Under the pieces are notes generated by a model, which did no database searches, was not told the DNA's origin, and worked only from the letters and a program-made list of their open reading frames with translations. A stretch of 41,404 bases of DNA from JAYFNU01 sp964460755 (GTDB lineage: Bacteria; Bacillota; Clostridia; Oscillospirales; Ruminococcaceae): contig CAYWQL010000014.1 of the NCBI GenBank assembly GCA_964460755.1, positions 1 to 41,404 on the forward strand, in the 5' to 3' direction. Below, piece by piece: positions 1 to 8,190 of this stretch. How positions within the stretch are numbered: position 1 is the stretch's first letter; every line of letters starts with the position of its first letter. The position numbers and the translations under genes were made by a program.

Positions 1-45
1 TTAGAATACCCGCAAGGCGGAACCTTCTGCGCTAAAGCACAAACA

Positions 46-74
46 AAAAGCGACGGTCGACGACCGTCGCTTTC
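46..74 (-). terminator. Intrinsic terminator of the glycan operon
   Basis: A perfect inverted repeat (GCGACGGTCG at 50-59, its complement at 61-70) is flanked by A and T runs on both sides. Read on the minus strand it is followed by TTTTTGTTTG, just after the stop of the 577-residue membrane protein. Because the plus side also ends in TTTCTTAATTTTT, it could stop a plus-strand transcript entering from the left edge as well. Confidence 0.8.
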
Positions 75-91
75 TTAATTTTTAAGCTTAA

Positions 92-1825
92 TTATGCCGT
101 TTGCGTTTGCTTCGGCTCATCTGCCGCGGAAGCAACGTCGTCAATCGGCTCGTCCTTGGGCGCGAAGGCGACTATCTCAAAGGTCGTCGCTATTTTCATC
201 GCGCTATCGTCGTCCCCGATATATCCGATTTTTGCTGTATCGCCGACATTGGCTATAACGACGCTCTCGCTCTCGGATGCCTCAACGGAGAAATATCCGT
301 CTATTCCCTTAAGCTTTAAATAGTAAACGCTGTTGCCGTCGATAACCGCCGTTCGGATATCCTCGATTTCGCCGCTCTTTTCCTTGGACGGCGTAACGAT
401 TTCCTGCGTCACGTTATTGTTTAAAAGCAGCTTTTCATAGCTCGCCTCGCAGTCGGCGACCGTCGTGCCCGTCGCGACTATCTGATAGCTCGCTACGTTT
501 ACCATAGCATACATCTTAACAAGTCCCGCGTTATCCTTTAACGCAAGAAAATAGGTCGGCTGTCCGTTAATGTTGAGAAGAAGCGGGAATGTCGCCTTGT
601 ATCCAAGATGCTGAACGACGCCCTCTGCGGACGACATCGCTGAATATTCCTCCGCGCCCGCTATGGCGTAAAACTTGGTTTCCTTCGTCCTTTGGTTAGC
701 TAAAATAAATCCGACGTTTGATTCGTCGTTGCCAACCGACGTCACGCCCGTATACATATAAACATCGTCGTCAAGCGCGATATAGTTATATCCGTCGGTA
801 GTTTTTGTAACGTTCTTCTGACCGAAAATAGAGTTGAGGTAGCCCTTCGTATAAAGTCCGTGATAGTCATACTGTCCGATAATAAGCTCGGCGGAATATA
901 CGCGGTCAACCCAAACGGGAACCTCCTCATAGTATTCGCATTCACCAGTGACGGCATTGACAAGCACCGCTCCCTTTATATCCTTGCCTCCGAAAAGCCC
1001 GACCGACATAACAACGCGCGGGCAAATCCAGTAGGGCTCGCCTTCTTCGTTGACCTCAAAGGTCGGAGTATCAAAAATAAACGTAGGATAATTAAAGCGA
1101 AGATGACGCATAAGATTGCGACCGAAATGCTCGTCCATCGTATATCTCATACCCTTTTCAAGGCGAACGACCTCGACGTTTTGGGTTATCATATCAATGG
1201 AGATATACGCGGGTATTCCGTTGTGACGGTTGTTGAGCCACTTTACGAAATCGCCGTATAACAGGGGCGTAACCCTAACAGGACGGTCTTTTAAATTAAT
1301 TTGGGTATAGTCGCTTGACACCTCGAACTGGCTTACCATATCAGAAAGCTCACCGAGCTTGCGGTCGCCCAGCTTCTCGGCACTCGCACGGTCTAAAAGG
1401 GGAATTTTGTCGAAGCTTATTTCGTCAACGTCCTCGTTAAAATTTCCTTCCTCAACCGTCAGAAGGTCGCGGTATGCCCTCGAGCGAATAAGCTCGCTTG
1501 AAAAAAGAGTTCCGATAATAATAATAATCAAAAACGACGCGCATATTGCAAGGGGAACCTTGCAATGATTTTTAACCGATTTAAGAAACTCGTCCTGCCC
1601 CTTTATCTTCCATATTCCCGACGTAATTATCGCCGTCACGCAATAAATAGCGGAAAGAACGAAAAAGAAGAAATAGAAGCCCCTGCTTTGAAAATTAATC
1701 GCGGGAAGCTTAATATAAAATATTACGAAGCCCGCTGCTATCGTGACCAAAAGATTGATGAGTGTTTTCTTGCCCCGTCCTTTTCTTTCAACCACGTCTA
1801 TAACCTTACCGTCTTTTTTAGTCAT
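92..1825 (-). CDS. Large membrane-anchored protein of unknown function
   Basis: I do not recognise a named family. The 577-residue protein has a basic N-terminus, three likely membrane segments (about residues 22-42, 48-72 and 90-108), then a long soluble part (110-577) rich in Asp, Glu, Tyr and Val that should lie outside the cell. A well-ordered stretch near residues 355-470 includes PTYFLALKDNAGLVKMYA, which looks like a conserved core of some clostridial hypothetical proteins. The C-terminal tail is acidic and low in complexity. It is the last gene of the glycan operon: its ATG directly abuts the deoC stop codon and a strong terminator follows. Its place suggests a cell-envelope role, but that is inference. 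It has too few membrane segments to be a GT-C glycosyltransferase, flippase or polymerase. Confidence 0.8.
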   Translation of the reverse strand: MTKKDGKVIDVVERKGRGKKTLINLLVTIAAGFVIFYIKLPAINFQSRGFYFFFFVLSAIYCVTAIITSGIWKIKGQDEFLKSVKNHCKVPLAICASFLIIIIIGTLFSSELIRSRAYRDLLTVEEGNFNEDVDEISFDKIPLLDRASAEKLGDRKLGELSDMVSQFEVSSDYTQINLKDRPVRVTPLLYGDFVKWLNNRHNGIPAYISIDMITQNVEVVRLEKGMRYTMDEHFGRNLMRHLRFNYPTFIFDTPTFEVNEEGEPYWICPRVVMSVGLFGGKDIKGAVLVNAVTGECEYYEEVPVWVDRVYSAELIIGQYDYHGLYTKGYLNSIFGQKNVTKTTDGYNYIALDDDVYMYTGVTSVGNDESNVGFILANQRTKETKFYAIAGAEEYSAMSSAEGVVQHLGYKATFPLLLNINGQPTYFLALKDNAGLVKMYAMVNVASYQIVATGTTVADCEASYEKLLLNNNVTQEIVTPSKEKSGEIEDIRTAVIDGNSVYYLKLKGIDGYFSVEASESESVVIANVGDTAKIGYIGDDDSAMKIATTFEIVAFAPKDEPIDDVASAADEPKQTQTA

Positions 1826-2518
1826 TTATTTATCCTTTCCGATTATCTTTTTTCCCGCGCTCGCGCCTATTCTTGTCGCGCCCGCCTTAATCATTTTAAC
1901 CGCGTCCTCATAGGTGCGTATTCCGCCCGACGCCTTAACTCCCATTTCCTCGCCGACAGTCTTCCTCATAAGCCGCACGTCCTGCTCGGTCGCTCCGCCC
2001 GTCGAATATCCCGTCGAAGTTTTTACAAACGCCGCCCCCGCAAACTTTGCGAGCTTACAAGCCTTAATTTTTTCTTTATCGTCGAGAAGCGACGTCTCGA
2101 TTATAACCTTAACCTTCGCCCGTCTTCCCGCCGCGCGAACTACCGAGCGAATGTCCCGCTCGACAAGAAGCCAGTCTGCCGACTTCACCGCGCCGATATT
2201 GATAACCATATCTATTTCCTTCGCGCCGTTTCGAACGGCGTCTGCCGCCTCAAAGGCCTTCGCCCGCGGCGTAGACGCCCCGAAGGGAAATGCGATGACA
2301 CAGCATGGGGTAACAAGACTGCCTTTAAGCTCCTTCGCGACAAGCTTAATCATCGACGGGTTAACGCATACGCTCGCGAAGCCGTACACAAGCGCCTCGG
2401 CGCATATTTTCTTAACCTCATTCTCTGTCGCGTCGGGCTTTAAAATCGTGTGGTCTATATATCTTGCAAGCTCCTCCGGGGAAATCTCGCGAAGGGCTTT
2501 CTTTTCGTCGTTTATCAT
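1826..2518 (-). CDS. deoC: Deoxyribose-phosphate aldolase
   Basis: DeoC reversibly cleaves 2-deoxyribose-5-phosphate to glyceraldehyde-3-phosphate and acetaldehyde in deoxynucleoside breakdown. It is a cytosolic class I aldolase. The 230-residue protein has the normal length and all key residues: the Schiff-base lysine in AFVKTSTGYS (K166), the proton-relay Asp in EIDMVINIGA (D103) and the second lysine in GVKASGGIR (K195). It starts inside the stop of the DUF2304 gene (ATGA overlap, 2515-2518) and runs straight into the 577-residue membrane protein. It is therefore co-transcribed with glycan genes, which is unusual for a nucleoside-catabolic enzyme. No deoxynucleoside kinase, phosphorylase or deoR-like regulator is nearby. 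Function is near certain; why it sits here is unknown. Confidence 0.95.
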   Translation of the reverse strand: MINDEKKALREISPEELARYIDHTILKPDATENEVKKICAEALVYGFASVCVNPSMIKLVAKELKGSLVTPCCVIAFPFGASTPRAKAFEAADAVRNGAKEIDMVINIGAVKSADWLLVERDIRSVVRAAGRRAKVKVIIETSLLDDKEKIKACKLAKFAGAAFVKTSTGYSTGGATEQDVRLMRKTVGEEMGVKASGGIRTYEDAVKMIKAGATRIGASAGKKIIGKDK

Positions 2519-2868
2519 TTCTTGTCCTCAAGCTCCCTTATCCTTTTTTCCAACAGCGCTACGGACTGGGTAAGCTTCCTGTCTCGGTCGCTGATTTGCG
2601 AAACTATCGACGTGAGCGACAAAAGAAGCATTATCGTAAAGCCTGCAAACAAAAGGAAAACCGCGTTAACAGGGTTCGAAACACCGATAAGCGCCGAGCC
2701 GCGAAAGACAATTTCGGGAAAAATCAAAAACAGTATAAGAAGTATCCCGCTTATAATCCAAAGCAGCGTATATTTTAGAATAAGCCTTCCTTTTTTAAGA
2801 AGGAAAAACATAACAGCGAAATAAATAAGCAGCGCTGCCGCCAAAAATATCCGTAAGCTTAATTCCAT
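2515..2868 (-). CDS. DUF2304 membrane protein, partner of a DPM1-like glycosyltransferase
   Basis: A small integral membrane protein of 117 residues with three hydrophobic segments (about 5-24, 31-50 and 67-88) and a charged C-terminal helix, likely a coiled coil (residues 90-117). Pattern and length fit the DUF2304 family. Members very often lie directly beside a GT2 polyprenyl-phosphate glycosyltransferase, as here, where the GT2 gene ends 2 bases upstream. In inference it helps place that soluble transferase at the membrane or helps move its product. It overlaps deoC by four bases (ATGA). Confidence 0.8.
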   Translation of the reverse strand: MELSLRIFLAAALLIYFAVMFFLLKKGRLILKYTLLWIISGILLILFLIFPEIVFRGSALIGVSNPVNAVFLLFAGFTIMLLLSLTSIVSQISDRDRKLTQSVALLEKRIRELEDKK

Positions 2869-2870
2869 AT

Positions 2871-3578
2871 CTATCTCCTTTTCACTCTTTTCGTCGAAAG
2901 ACGACCGAGAATAATCGCAAGCGAAACCTTGAACATATAGTATGCCGAGCGAAGAGGGTTTATCGACGATTTTCCGCCCTGTCGCTCACGCATAAGCACA
3001 CTCGCTTCACCGACGGTGAAGCCGGCCAGCACTGCCGAAACAATAGCCTCAGGCTCGGGATAATCCTGCGCGTAATGGTCTGCGAAATGCTTCGTAAGCT
3101 CCTTTGAGCAGGCGCGAAAGCCGCTCGTCGTGTCGGATACGCTGACGCCGCAGTTAAGCTTGATTAAACCCCTTAAAAAAACTATCCCGACTCGGCGCAT
3201 AAAGGAGCTTTGAAAACCGTTTTTTTCTATAAAGCGCGAGCCGACGCACATATCGCATTCGCCGCGCTCTACGGGTTTTACTATCGCGTCGATATAGTCG
3301 GGGCGATGCTGTCCATCGCCGTCGAGCTGTACGGTTATGTCATATCCGCGTTCGCTCGCATAGCGGTAACCCGTTTGAACCCCTCCGCCTATTCCGAGGT
3401 TGACGGGCACGTTTATATAATTAAATTTGTTGCTTTTTAAAATCTGTTCGGTCGCGTCGGTCGAGCAGTCGTTGATAACGACATATTCGTATTCGGGAAC
3501 GGTTTTTTTAAGCTCCGCTATTACGTCCTTTATCGTTTCGCTCTCGTTGTACGCGGGAATAATGATTAGAACCTTCAT
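2871..3578 (-). CDS. Family 2 glycosyltransferase, DPM1/DPG-synthase-like
   Basis: A 235-residue GT-A enzyme of the polyprenyl-phosphate sugar synthase type. It opens with VLIIIPAYNESETI, has a nucleotide-binding Asp in VVINDCSTD and the metal-binding DGDG at about residues 86-89 (QLDGDGQH), and a later SDTTSGFRA segment. It lacks the C-terminal membrane helices of longer relatives, so it is the minimal DPM1 form, expected to charge undecaprenyl phosphate with one hexose at the inner face of the membrane. I chose the ATG at 3578 because AAGAGGTGAGG lies just before it and the family match begins there. A longer reading frame to 3731 only overlaps the upstream gene in another frame. It sits between a GT4 (4-base gap) and DUF2304. 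Confidence 0.88.
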   Translation of the reverse strand: MKVLIIIPAYNESETIKDVIAELKKTVPEYEYVVINDCSTDATEQILKSNKFNYINVPVNLGIGGGVQTGYRYASERGYDITVQLDGDGQHRPDYIDAIVKPVERGECDMCVGSRFIEKNGFQSSFMRRVGIVFLRGLIKLNCGVSVSDTTSGFRACSKELTKHFADHYAQDYPEPEAIVSAVLAGFTVGEASVLMRERQGGKSSINPLRSAYYMFKVSLAIILGRLSTKRVKRR

Positions 3579-3582
3579 TGCC

Positions 3583-4827
3583 TCACCTCTTGTAATTTGC
3601 AATCGCCTTTTCCAAATACACGACAAGGTCATCCAAAACCTTTTCGCGATTAAAATGCTCCTCGCAGTATTTCTTTCCGTTTTCGCCCATATCGCGAAGC
3701 TCGTCCGCGCTCTTTTTCGATATCTCGTCAATCGCCTTGGCGAGCGCTCCTGCGTCCTCCGCTTTCGCCGTTATACCGCATTTCGCCGCTCTTACGACGT
3801 CCGCTCCCGCTCCGTTTAAAAAGGCGATTACAGGCTTTGCGGCGTACATATAGGTTTGAAGCTTGGCGGGCACCGTAAGGTTCAAGACCCCGCCCTCCTT
3901 AAGCGGCACGAGCACCGTGTCGCAAAGAGAAAGATAGCTCGGCACAACCGCGCTGTCCACCCAGCCCGTGAAGACGAAGCAGTCGCAAAGCTTGGCGGCG
4001 TCAACCGCCTGCCGAAGGGCGGGAAGCTCCGAGCCGTCGCCGACGATAAGATATTTTATCCCGTCCTTAGTCTTTCGCTTTTTTGCCGCCTCGACAAGCT
4101 TTTCAAGCCCCTGCGCTACGCCGACATTGCCCGCGAAGCCGATGACGGTATCTTCTTTTTTTATCCCAAGTGATTTTCTCGTTATCGTTTTGTCATTCGA
4201 CTCGTCGAGCGGCTCGGCATAGTTCGGAAAATATTCAATCTTATTTTTAAGCCCCATCGAGCGGAGCTTCTCCTCAAAGCCGTGCGAGCTTATTAAAAGC
4301 GTGTCGCCGCTCTTATAAAGCCCCTTGCTGACGGCGCGAATAATTCTTCTTACAAGCCCTTCTCTCGCTCCCTCGTCCTGCTGCTTTAAAAGCAGATACA
4401 TCGAATCAGGCCAAATATCGAGAATAAAAATAACGTTCGGAATGTGGTTTCGCTTTGAAAAAACCTTTGCGGGAAAAATCTTCGTGACAGGGGAATTATT
4501 AAAAACAAAAACGACGTCGTATTTCTCCTTGCTAAGCCGCGGAAGATAAAAAAGACTGTTAAACGCGAAGGAAGCGCAGTTTATTACCCAGCGAAAAGGG
4601 CTTCCGTTACCTCGCTTTATGACGTTGACGCGCGTTACCCTTGCCCCTTCATATTCCCGTTCGCCATGCTTAAACCACGAATAGCCCTCGAAAAACTCGC
4701 CGCCCGGCACATTCGGAAGCGACGTCAAAACGCCGACCTCGTGTCCGCGCTCGATAAGTCCCTTGACGATGTCGTTTATTCTAAAGTTTTCGGGGTAAAA
4801 GTATTGCGAAACGACAAGAATTTTCAT
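3583..4827 (-). CDS. Family 4 glycosyltransferase, WbuB-like (probable FucNAc transferase)
   Basis: A 414-residue GT-B enzyme. The N-terminal half begins ILVVSQYFYPENFRINDIV, typical of WbuB/Cap5L-like transferases. The C-terminal half holds the donor-binding region: IGFAGNVGVAQGLEKLVEA, LIVGDGSEL, VPLKEGGVLNLTVPAKLQTY with the usual acidic-rich turn replaced by a GGVLN loop, and a final helix. The family adds N-acetyl-L-fucosamine in E. coli O26 and S. aureus type 5/8 capsule clusters. The neighbouring genes supply UDP-L-FucNAc, so the same donor is a fair inference. Its ATG overlaps the stop of the 2-epimerase gene (ATGA at 4824-4827). No membrane helices; expected at the cytoplasmic face. 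Confidence 0.88.
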   Translation of the reverse strand: MKILVVSQYFYPENFRINDIVKGLIERGHEVGVLTSLPNVPGGEFFEGYSWFKHGEREYEGARVTRVNVIKRGNGSPFRWVINCASFAFNSLFYLPRLSKEKYDVVFVFNNSPVTKIFPAKVFSKRNHIPNVIFILDIWPDSMYLLLKQQDEGAREGLVRRIIRAVSKGLYKSGDTLLISSHGFEEKLRSMGLKNKIEYFPNYAEPLDESNDKTITRKSLGIKKEDTVIGFAGNVGVAQGLEKLVEAAKKRKTKDGIKYLIVGDGSELPALRQAVDAAKLCDCFVFTGWVDSAVVPSYLSLCDTVLVPLKEGGVLNLTVPAKLQTYMYAAKPVIAFLNGAGADVVRAAKCGITAKAEDAGALAKAIDEISKKSADELRDMGENGKKYCEEHFNREKVLDDLVVYLEKAIANYKR

Positions 4828-5957
4828 TTCTTTTTCCAGACAACCTCGTTGATAATTTTAACGTAGCTTTCGATTATCTTGACGACCTTGACCGACACGT
4901 TTTTGTCGGCATAGTCGGGAATCTCCGAAAGCGGCTCGTTGTTTTCATACATAGCGACCGACAAATCGAGTGCGGAAATTATGTCGCTTTCCTTTATTCC
5001 GCCGACGACGACCGTGCCCTTGTCAAGCACCTCGGGGCGCTCGGTCGAGGTGCGAATAAGCACGCCGGGGAAGCCCAGCATTGCGCTCTCCTCGGAAAGA
5101 GTTCCCGAATCGGAAAGAACGCAGTAGGCATGCTTTTGAAGCTTGTTGTAATCGAAAAATCCGAACGGCTTCAAATTTCTTACGTTGGGTTCAAACCGAA
5201 AGCCGCGCGACTCAATGCGCTTTAAGCTTCTCGGATGGGTCGAATAAATTATGGGCATATCGTATTTTCGCGCGACGCCGTTAATAGCGTTCATCAGAGA
5301 ATAGAAATTGTCCTCTATGTCGACGTTCTCCTCGCGGTGCGCCGAAAGAAGGATATACTTCTTCGGCTCGAGCCCAAGCTCGGTTAATACGTTCGACGTA
5401 TCTATCTTGTCAAGGTTCTTTTCAAGCACCTCGCGCATAGGCGAGCCCGTCACATAGATATGCTCTTTTCTTACTCCCTCTGAAATAAGATAGCGGCGGC
5501 TGTGCTCGGTATAGGGCATATTGATGTCGCTGATATGGTCGACTATTCGTCTGTTTGTTTCTTCTGGCACGTTCTGGTCAAAGCAGCGATTGCCCGCTTC
5601 CATATGGAATATGGGAATTTTAAGACGCTTTGCCGAAATCGCCGCCAGCGCGGAATTTGTATCGCCGAGAATAAGTATCGCGTCGGGTCGTTCGCTCGCC
5701 AACACCTCATAGCTTTTCGCTATGATATTGCCCATCGTCGCGCCGAGGTTATCTCCCACGGCGTCGAGGTAATAGTCAGGCTCTCGTAAAGAAAGATTTT
5801 CGAAAAACACCTTGTTGAGGGTATAGTCGTAGTTTTGCCCCGTGTGAATCAAGATATGATTGAAGTATTTGTCACAGCACTTTATAACCTCCGATAGACG
5901 TATAATTTCGGGGCGCGTGCCAATAATCGTGACAACCTTTAGCTTTGACTTTTCCAT
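4824..5957 (-). CDS. wecB: UDP-GlcNAc 2-epimerase family enzyme (FnlC/CapG type)
   Basis: A non-hydrolysing UDP-N-acetylhexosamine 2-epimerase of 377 residues, normal for the family. Visible motifs are VVTIIGTRPEIIRL at the N-terminus, ILILGDTNSALA, IFHMEAGNRCFD, YILLSAHREENVD, STHPRS and the UDP-binding SDSGTLSEES. Beside FnlA- and FnlB-like genes it most likely does the last step to UDP-N-acetyl-L-fucosamine by C2 epimerisation (the FnlC/CapG role), rather than making UDP-ManNAc. The symbol wecB is the generic family name. The start codon shares one base with the stop of the fnlB-like gene (TAATG), so translation is probably coupled. Confidence 0.93.
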   Translation of the reverse strand: MEKSKLKVVTIIGTRPEIIRLSEVIKCCDKYFNHILIHTGQNYDYTLNKVFFENLSLREPDYYLDAVGDNLGATMGNIIAKSYEVLASERPDAILILGDTNSALAAISAKRLKIPIFHMEAGNRCFDQNVPEETNRRIVDHISDINMPYTEHSRRYLISEGVRKEHIYVTGSPMREVLEKNLDKIDTSNVLTELGLEPKKYILLSAHREENVDIEDNFYSLMNAINGVARKYDMPIIYSTHPRSLKRIESRGFRFEPNVRNLKPFGFFDYNKLQKHAYCVLSDSGTLSEESAMLGFPGVLIRTSTERPEVLDKGTVVVGGIKESDIISALDLSVAMYENNEPLSEIPDYADKNVSVKVVKIIESYVKIINEVVWKKK

Positions 5958-7075
5958 TAGACCTCCAAAAAATATGTATCCGGGCGCTTTTCGTCAAAAA
6001 GCTCGTTCGCCCAAATAATCGTTATAAGCTCTTTCGTTTTTGACGTGTTCGTTATCGAGTGAGTATATCCGACGGGTATATCCACAACCGTCGGCTCGTC
6101 GCCCGTGACGTTATATTCGATAACCTCGTCCTCGTCGATTTTCCGAAAACGAACAGCCGCCTCACCGCTTACGACAAGAAATTTTTCAACCTTCGTATGA
6201 TGCCAGTGGTTGCCCCGCGTTATTCCCGGAGCCGAGGAGGAAACGGAAATCTGTCCCGTGCCGTTCGTCTTAAAGAACTCCGCGAACATTCCGCGCTCGT
6301 CGGAATGCTTTGTAAGCTTGTAGGAGAACCCGTCGCGGGGAAGATAGCTTAAATACGTCGAGTAGAGCGCCTTATCAAGTCCGTCGGCAAGCGACGGCAT
6401 AACGAGGCTTTTTCTTGCCTCGTGGAACTCCTTTATCTTGTCGGCTATATATTGAAGAGTTGCCGAATAGGTCGTGCGAACAGCGCAAAAACCGTCCTCA
6501 CTCGCGGTGTATCCCTTGTCGAGCGCCTCCTTTATCGACAAAATCACATCGTCGATATAAACGAGTGTCATAACCCTCTCGGGGGCGTTGACCTCGATAG
6601 GAAGGTCGTTCGCTATATTGTTGCAGAAGGTCGCCACGGCGCTGTTGTAGTTTGGGCGGCACCATTTTCCAAAGACGTTCGGAAGACGAAAAACGTAAAC
6701 GGGCGTCTTTTGCGCCTTCGAGTAGCTGAACATAACAAACTCGGCTTGAAGCTTGCTTGTTCCATACGGATTGTCAAGCGCCGCCTGTATAGACGAGGTC
6801 ATTATGACGGGAACAGGGTTGCCGCTCTCACAAAGCTGAGTCAACATTTCGCTTGTGAAATCCACGTTGCCCGTCTTAAATTCGCTGACGTTCAGCGGAC
6901 GGTTTATTCCCGCTAAATGAACCACGGCGTCACATGACGCAAGCCATTCGTTCAGCCGTTCCTTCGGCGTGTCGAGGTCGACCTTAAAAAGCTCGTAGCT
7001 CTCGGGAAAGCGCGACAGCTCCGCAACAAGATTCCGCCCGATAAAGCCGTTCGCGCCTGTAATAACAACCTTCAT
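5957..7075 (-). CDS. capF: CapF/FnlB-like bifunctional epimerase-reductase
   Basis: A 372-residue two-domain protein. The N-terminal half is a short-chain dehydrogenase/reductase fold with the NAD(P)-binding GANGFIGRNL at the start and YGTSK as the Tyr-Lys pair near residue 108. The C-terminal part (about 250-372) is a cupin: HSDERGMFAEFFKT, GNHWHHTKVEKFLVVSGEA and VGYTHSITN carry the His/Glu metal ligands. This fusion defines CapF/FnlB/WbjC, which epimerises and then reduces the 4-keto sugar from FnlA/CapE to UDP-N-acetyl-L-6-deoxytalosamine. It lies between the genes for the steps before and after it (gaps of 3 and -1 bases), in the order dehydratase, reductase, 2-epimerase. Confidence 0.92.
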   Translation of the reverse strand: MKVVITGANGFIGRNLVAELSRFPESYELFKVDLDTPKERLNEWLASCDAVVHLAGINRPLNVSEFKTGNVDFTSEMLTQLCESGNPVPVIMTSSIQAALDNPYGTSKLQAEFVMFSYSKAQKTPVYVFRLPNVFGKWCRPNYNSAVATFCNNIANDLPIEVNAPERVMTLVYIDDVILSIKEALDKGYTASEDGFCAVRTTYSATLQYIADKIKEFHEARKSLVMPSLADGLDKALYSTYLSYLPRDGFSYKLTKHSDERGMFAEFFKTNGTGQISVSSSAPGITRGNHWHHTKVEKFLVVSGEAAVRFRKIDEDEVIEYNVTGDEPTVVDIPVGYTHSITNTSKTKELITIIWANELFDEKRPDTYFLEV

Positions 7076-7078
7076 CTT

Positions 7079-8155
7079 TTATACTAATCCTTTGTCAGAA
7101 TGTCCTTCGTTTTCAAGCTGTGCCTGAATGAACGGAAGGGTCAATAAAAGCTTCTTTACCCCCTCAACGTCAAGAAGCTCTTGGTTTGAGGTGTAGTCGT
7201 GGAAATCGCTCACGTCGGCGTTGCCCATCTCGGTATATTTCGCATAGTTGAGGTCGCGGGTGTCGTTGAAGATACGATAAAAATTGTCTACCTTTTCGGC
7301 GTGAACAAGCTCCTCGCGGGAAATCAGCGTTTCGTGCTTTTTCTCGCCGTGGCGCGTACCGATGATACGAACCTTACATTTCTTTTCCGCGTCGAAGAGC
7401 TCAATAACCGCCTTAGCAAGGTCGGTAAGCGTGGACGCGGGTGCCTTCGGAATAAAGGTCTCGCCCTGCTGTCCGTGAAGGAAGGCAAAAAGAACAAGGT
7501 CGACCGCTTCGTCGAGAGACATTAAAAATCTCGTCATTTCGGGGTCGGTTACGGTGATGTCCTTGCCCTGCTTTATCTGATTTACGAACAGCGGAATAAC
7601 CGAGCCGCGCGAAGCCATAACGTTGCCATAGCGGGTGATGTTGAAAATCGTTCCCTTGTCGCCGACGTTTCTCGCGTATGCGCGAACAACCTTTTCCGCC
7701 ATTGATTTGCTTATACCCATAGCGTTAATGGGGTATACCGCCTTATCCGTCGAAAGAAGAACGAACCGCTTTACACCGTTTTGAAATGCCGCCTTTATGG
7801 CGTTCTCGGTCCCAAGCACGTTCGTGCGAACCGCCTCCATAGGATAAAACTCGCAGGACGGAACCTGCTTTAACGCTGCCGCGTGAAAGACGTAGTCAAC
7901 ACCGACCATAGCCTGATTTATGCTTTCGTAATCACGAACGTCGCCGATATAAAACTTAACCTTGTCGTTTTGAAGCGCCGTCCTCATATCGTCCTGTTTT
8001 TTCTCGTCACGCGAAAAAATACGTATTTCCGAAAGCCCTGAATTTAAAAATCTTCTTAAAACCGCGTTGCCGAACGAGCCTGTTCCGCCCGTTATCAAAA
8101 GAACCTTGCCGTCAAATTCGCTTGAAACCTCTTTGTCGATATTTTCTACTAACAT
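7079..8155 (-). CDS. fnlA: UDP-GlcNAc 4,6-dehydratase/5-epimerase (FnlA/CapE type)
   Basis: A soluble extended SDR enzyme of 358 residues with VLLITGGTGSFGNAVLRRF (NAD(P) binding), DYVFHAAALKQVPSCE, and LLSTDKAVYPINAMGISKSM. The last holds the Met-xxx-Lys that replaces Tyr-xxx-Lys in this dehydratase family. FnlA/CapE/WbjB enzymes dehydrate UDP-GlcNAc with inversion at C5 and start UDP-L-FucNAc synthesis. The C-terminal segment ending in a Leu-rich helix also fits. Next come capF-like and wecB-like genes, completing the three-enzyme route. A second, membrane-bound 4,6-dehydratase lies at the head of the same operon, so the two probably feed different sugars. Confidence 0.9.
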   Translation of the reverse strand: MLVENIDKEVSSEFDGKVLLITGGTGSFGNAVLRRFLNSGLSEIRIFSRDEKKQDDMRTALQNDKVKFYIGDVRDYESINQAMVGVDYVFHAAALKQVPSCEFYPMEAVRTNVLGTENAIKAAFQNGVKRFVLLSTDKAVYPINAMGISKSMAEKVVRAYARNVGDKGTIFNITRYGNVMASRGSVIPLFVNQIKQGKDITVTDPEMTRFLMSLDEAVDLVLFAFLHGQQGETFIPKAPASTLTDLAKAVIELFDAEKKCKVRIIGTRHGEKKHETLISREELVHAEKVDNFYRIFNDTRDLNYAKYTEMGNADVSDFHDYTSNQELLDVEGVKKLLLTLPFIQAQLENEGHSDKGLV

Positions 8156-8190
8156 TTTCGTTTCCCCTTATTTAAAAATCAGTTTTGATG

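Noticed and set aside
1565..2443. A 292-residue open frame on the plus strand
   Set aside because: It lies opposite deoC, which is certain from its catalytic motifs. The composition is Arg/Leu-rich, as expected for an antisense shadow, and no ribosome binding site precedes it.
3579..3731. N-terminal extension of the DPM1-like GT2
   Set aside because: It overlaps the GT4 coding end in another frame, has no family match, and the ATG at 3578 has its own ribosome binding site.
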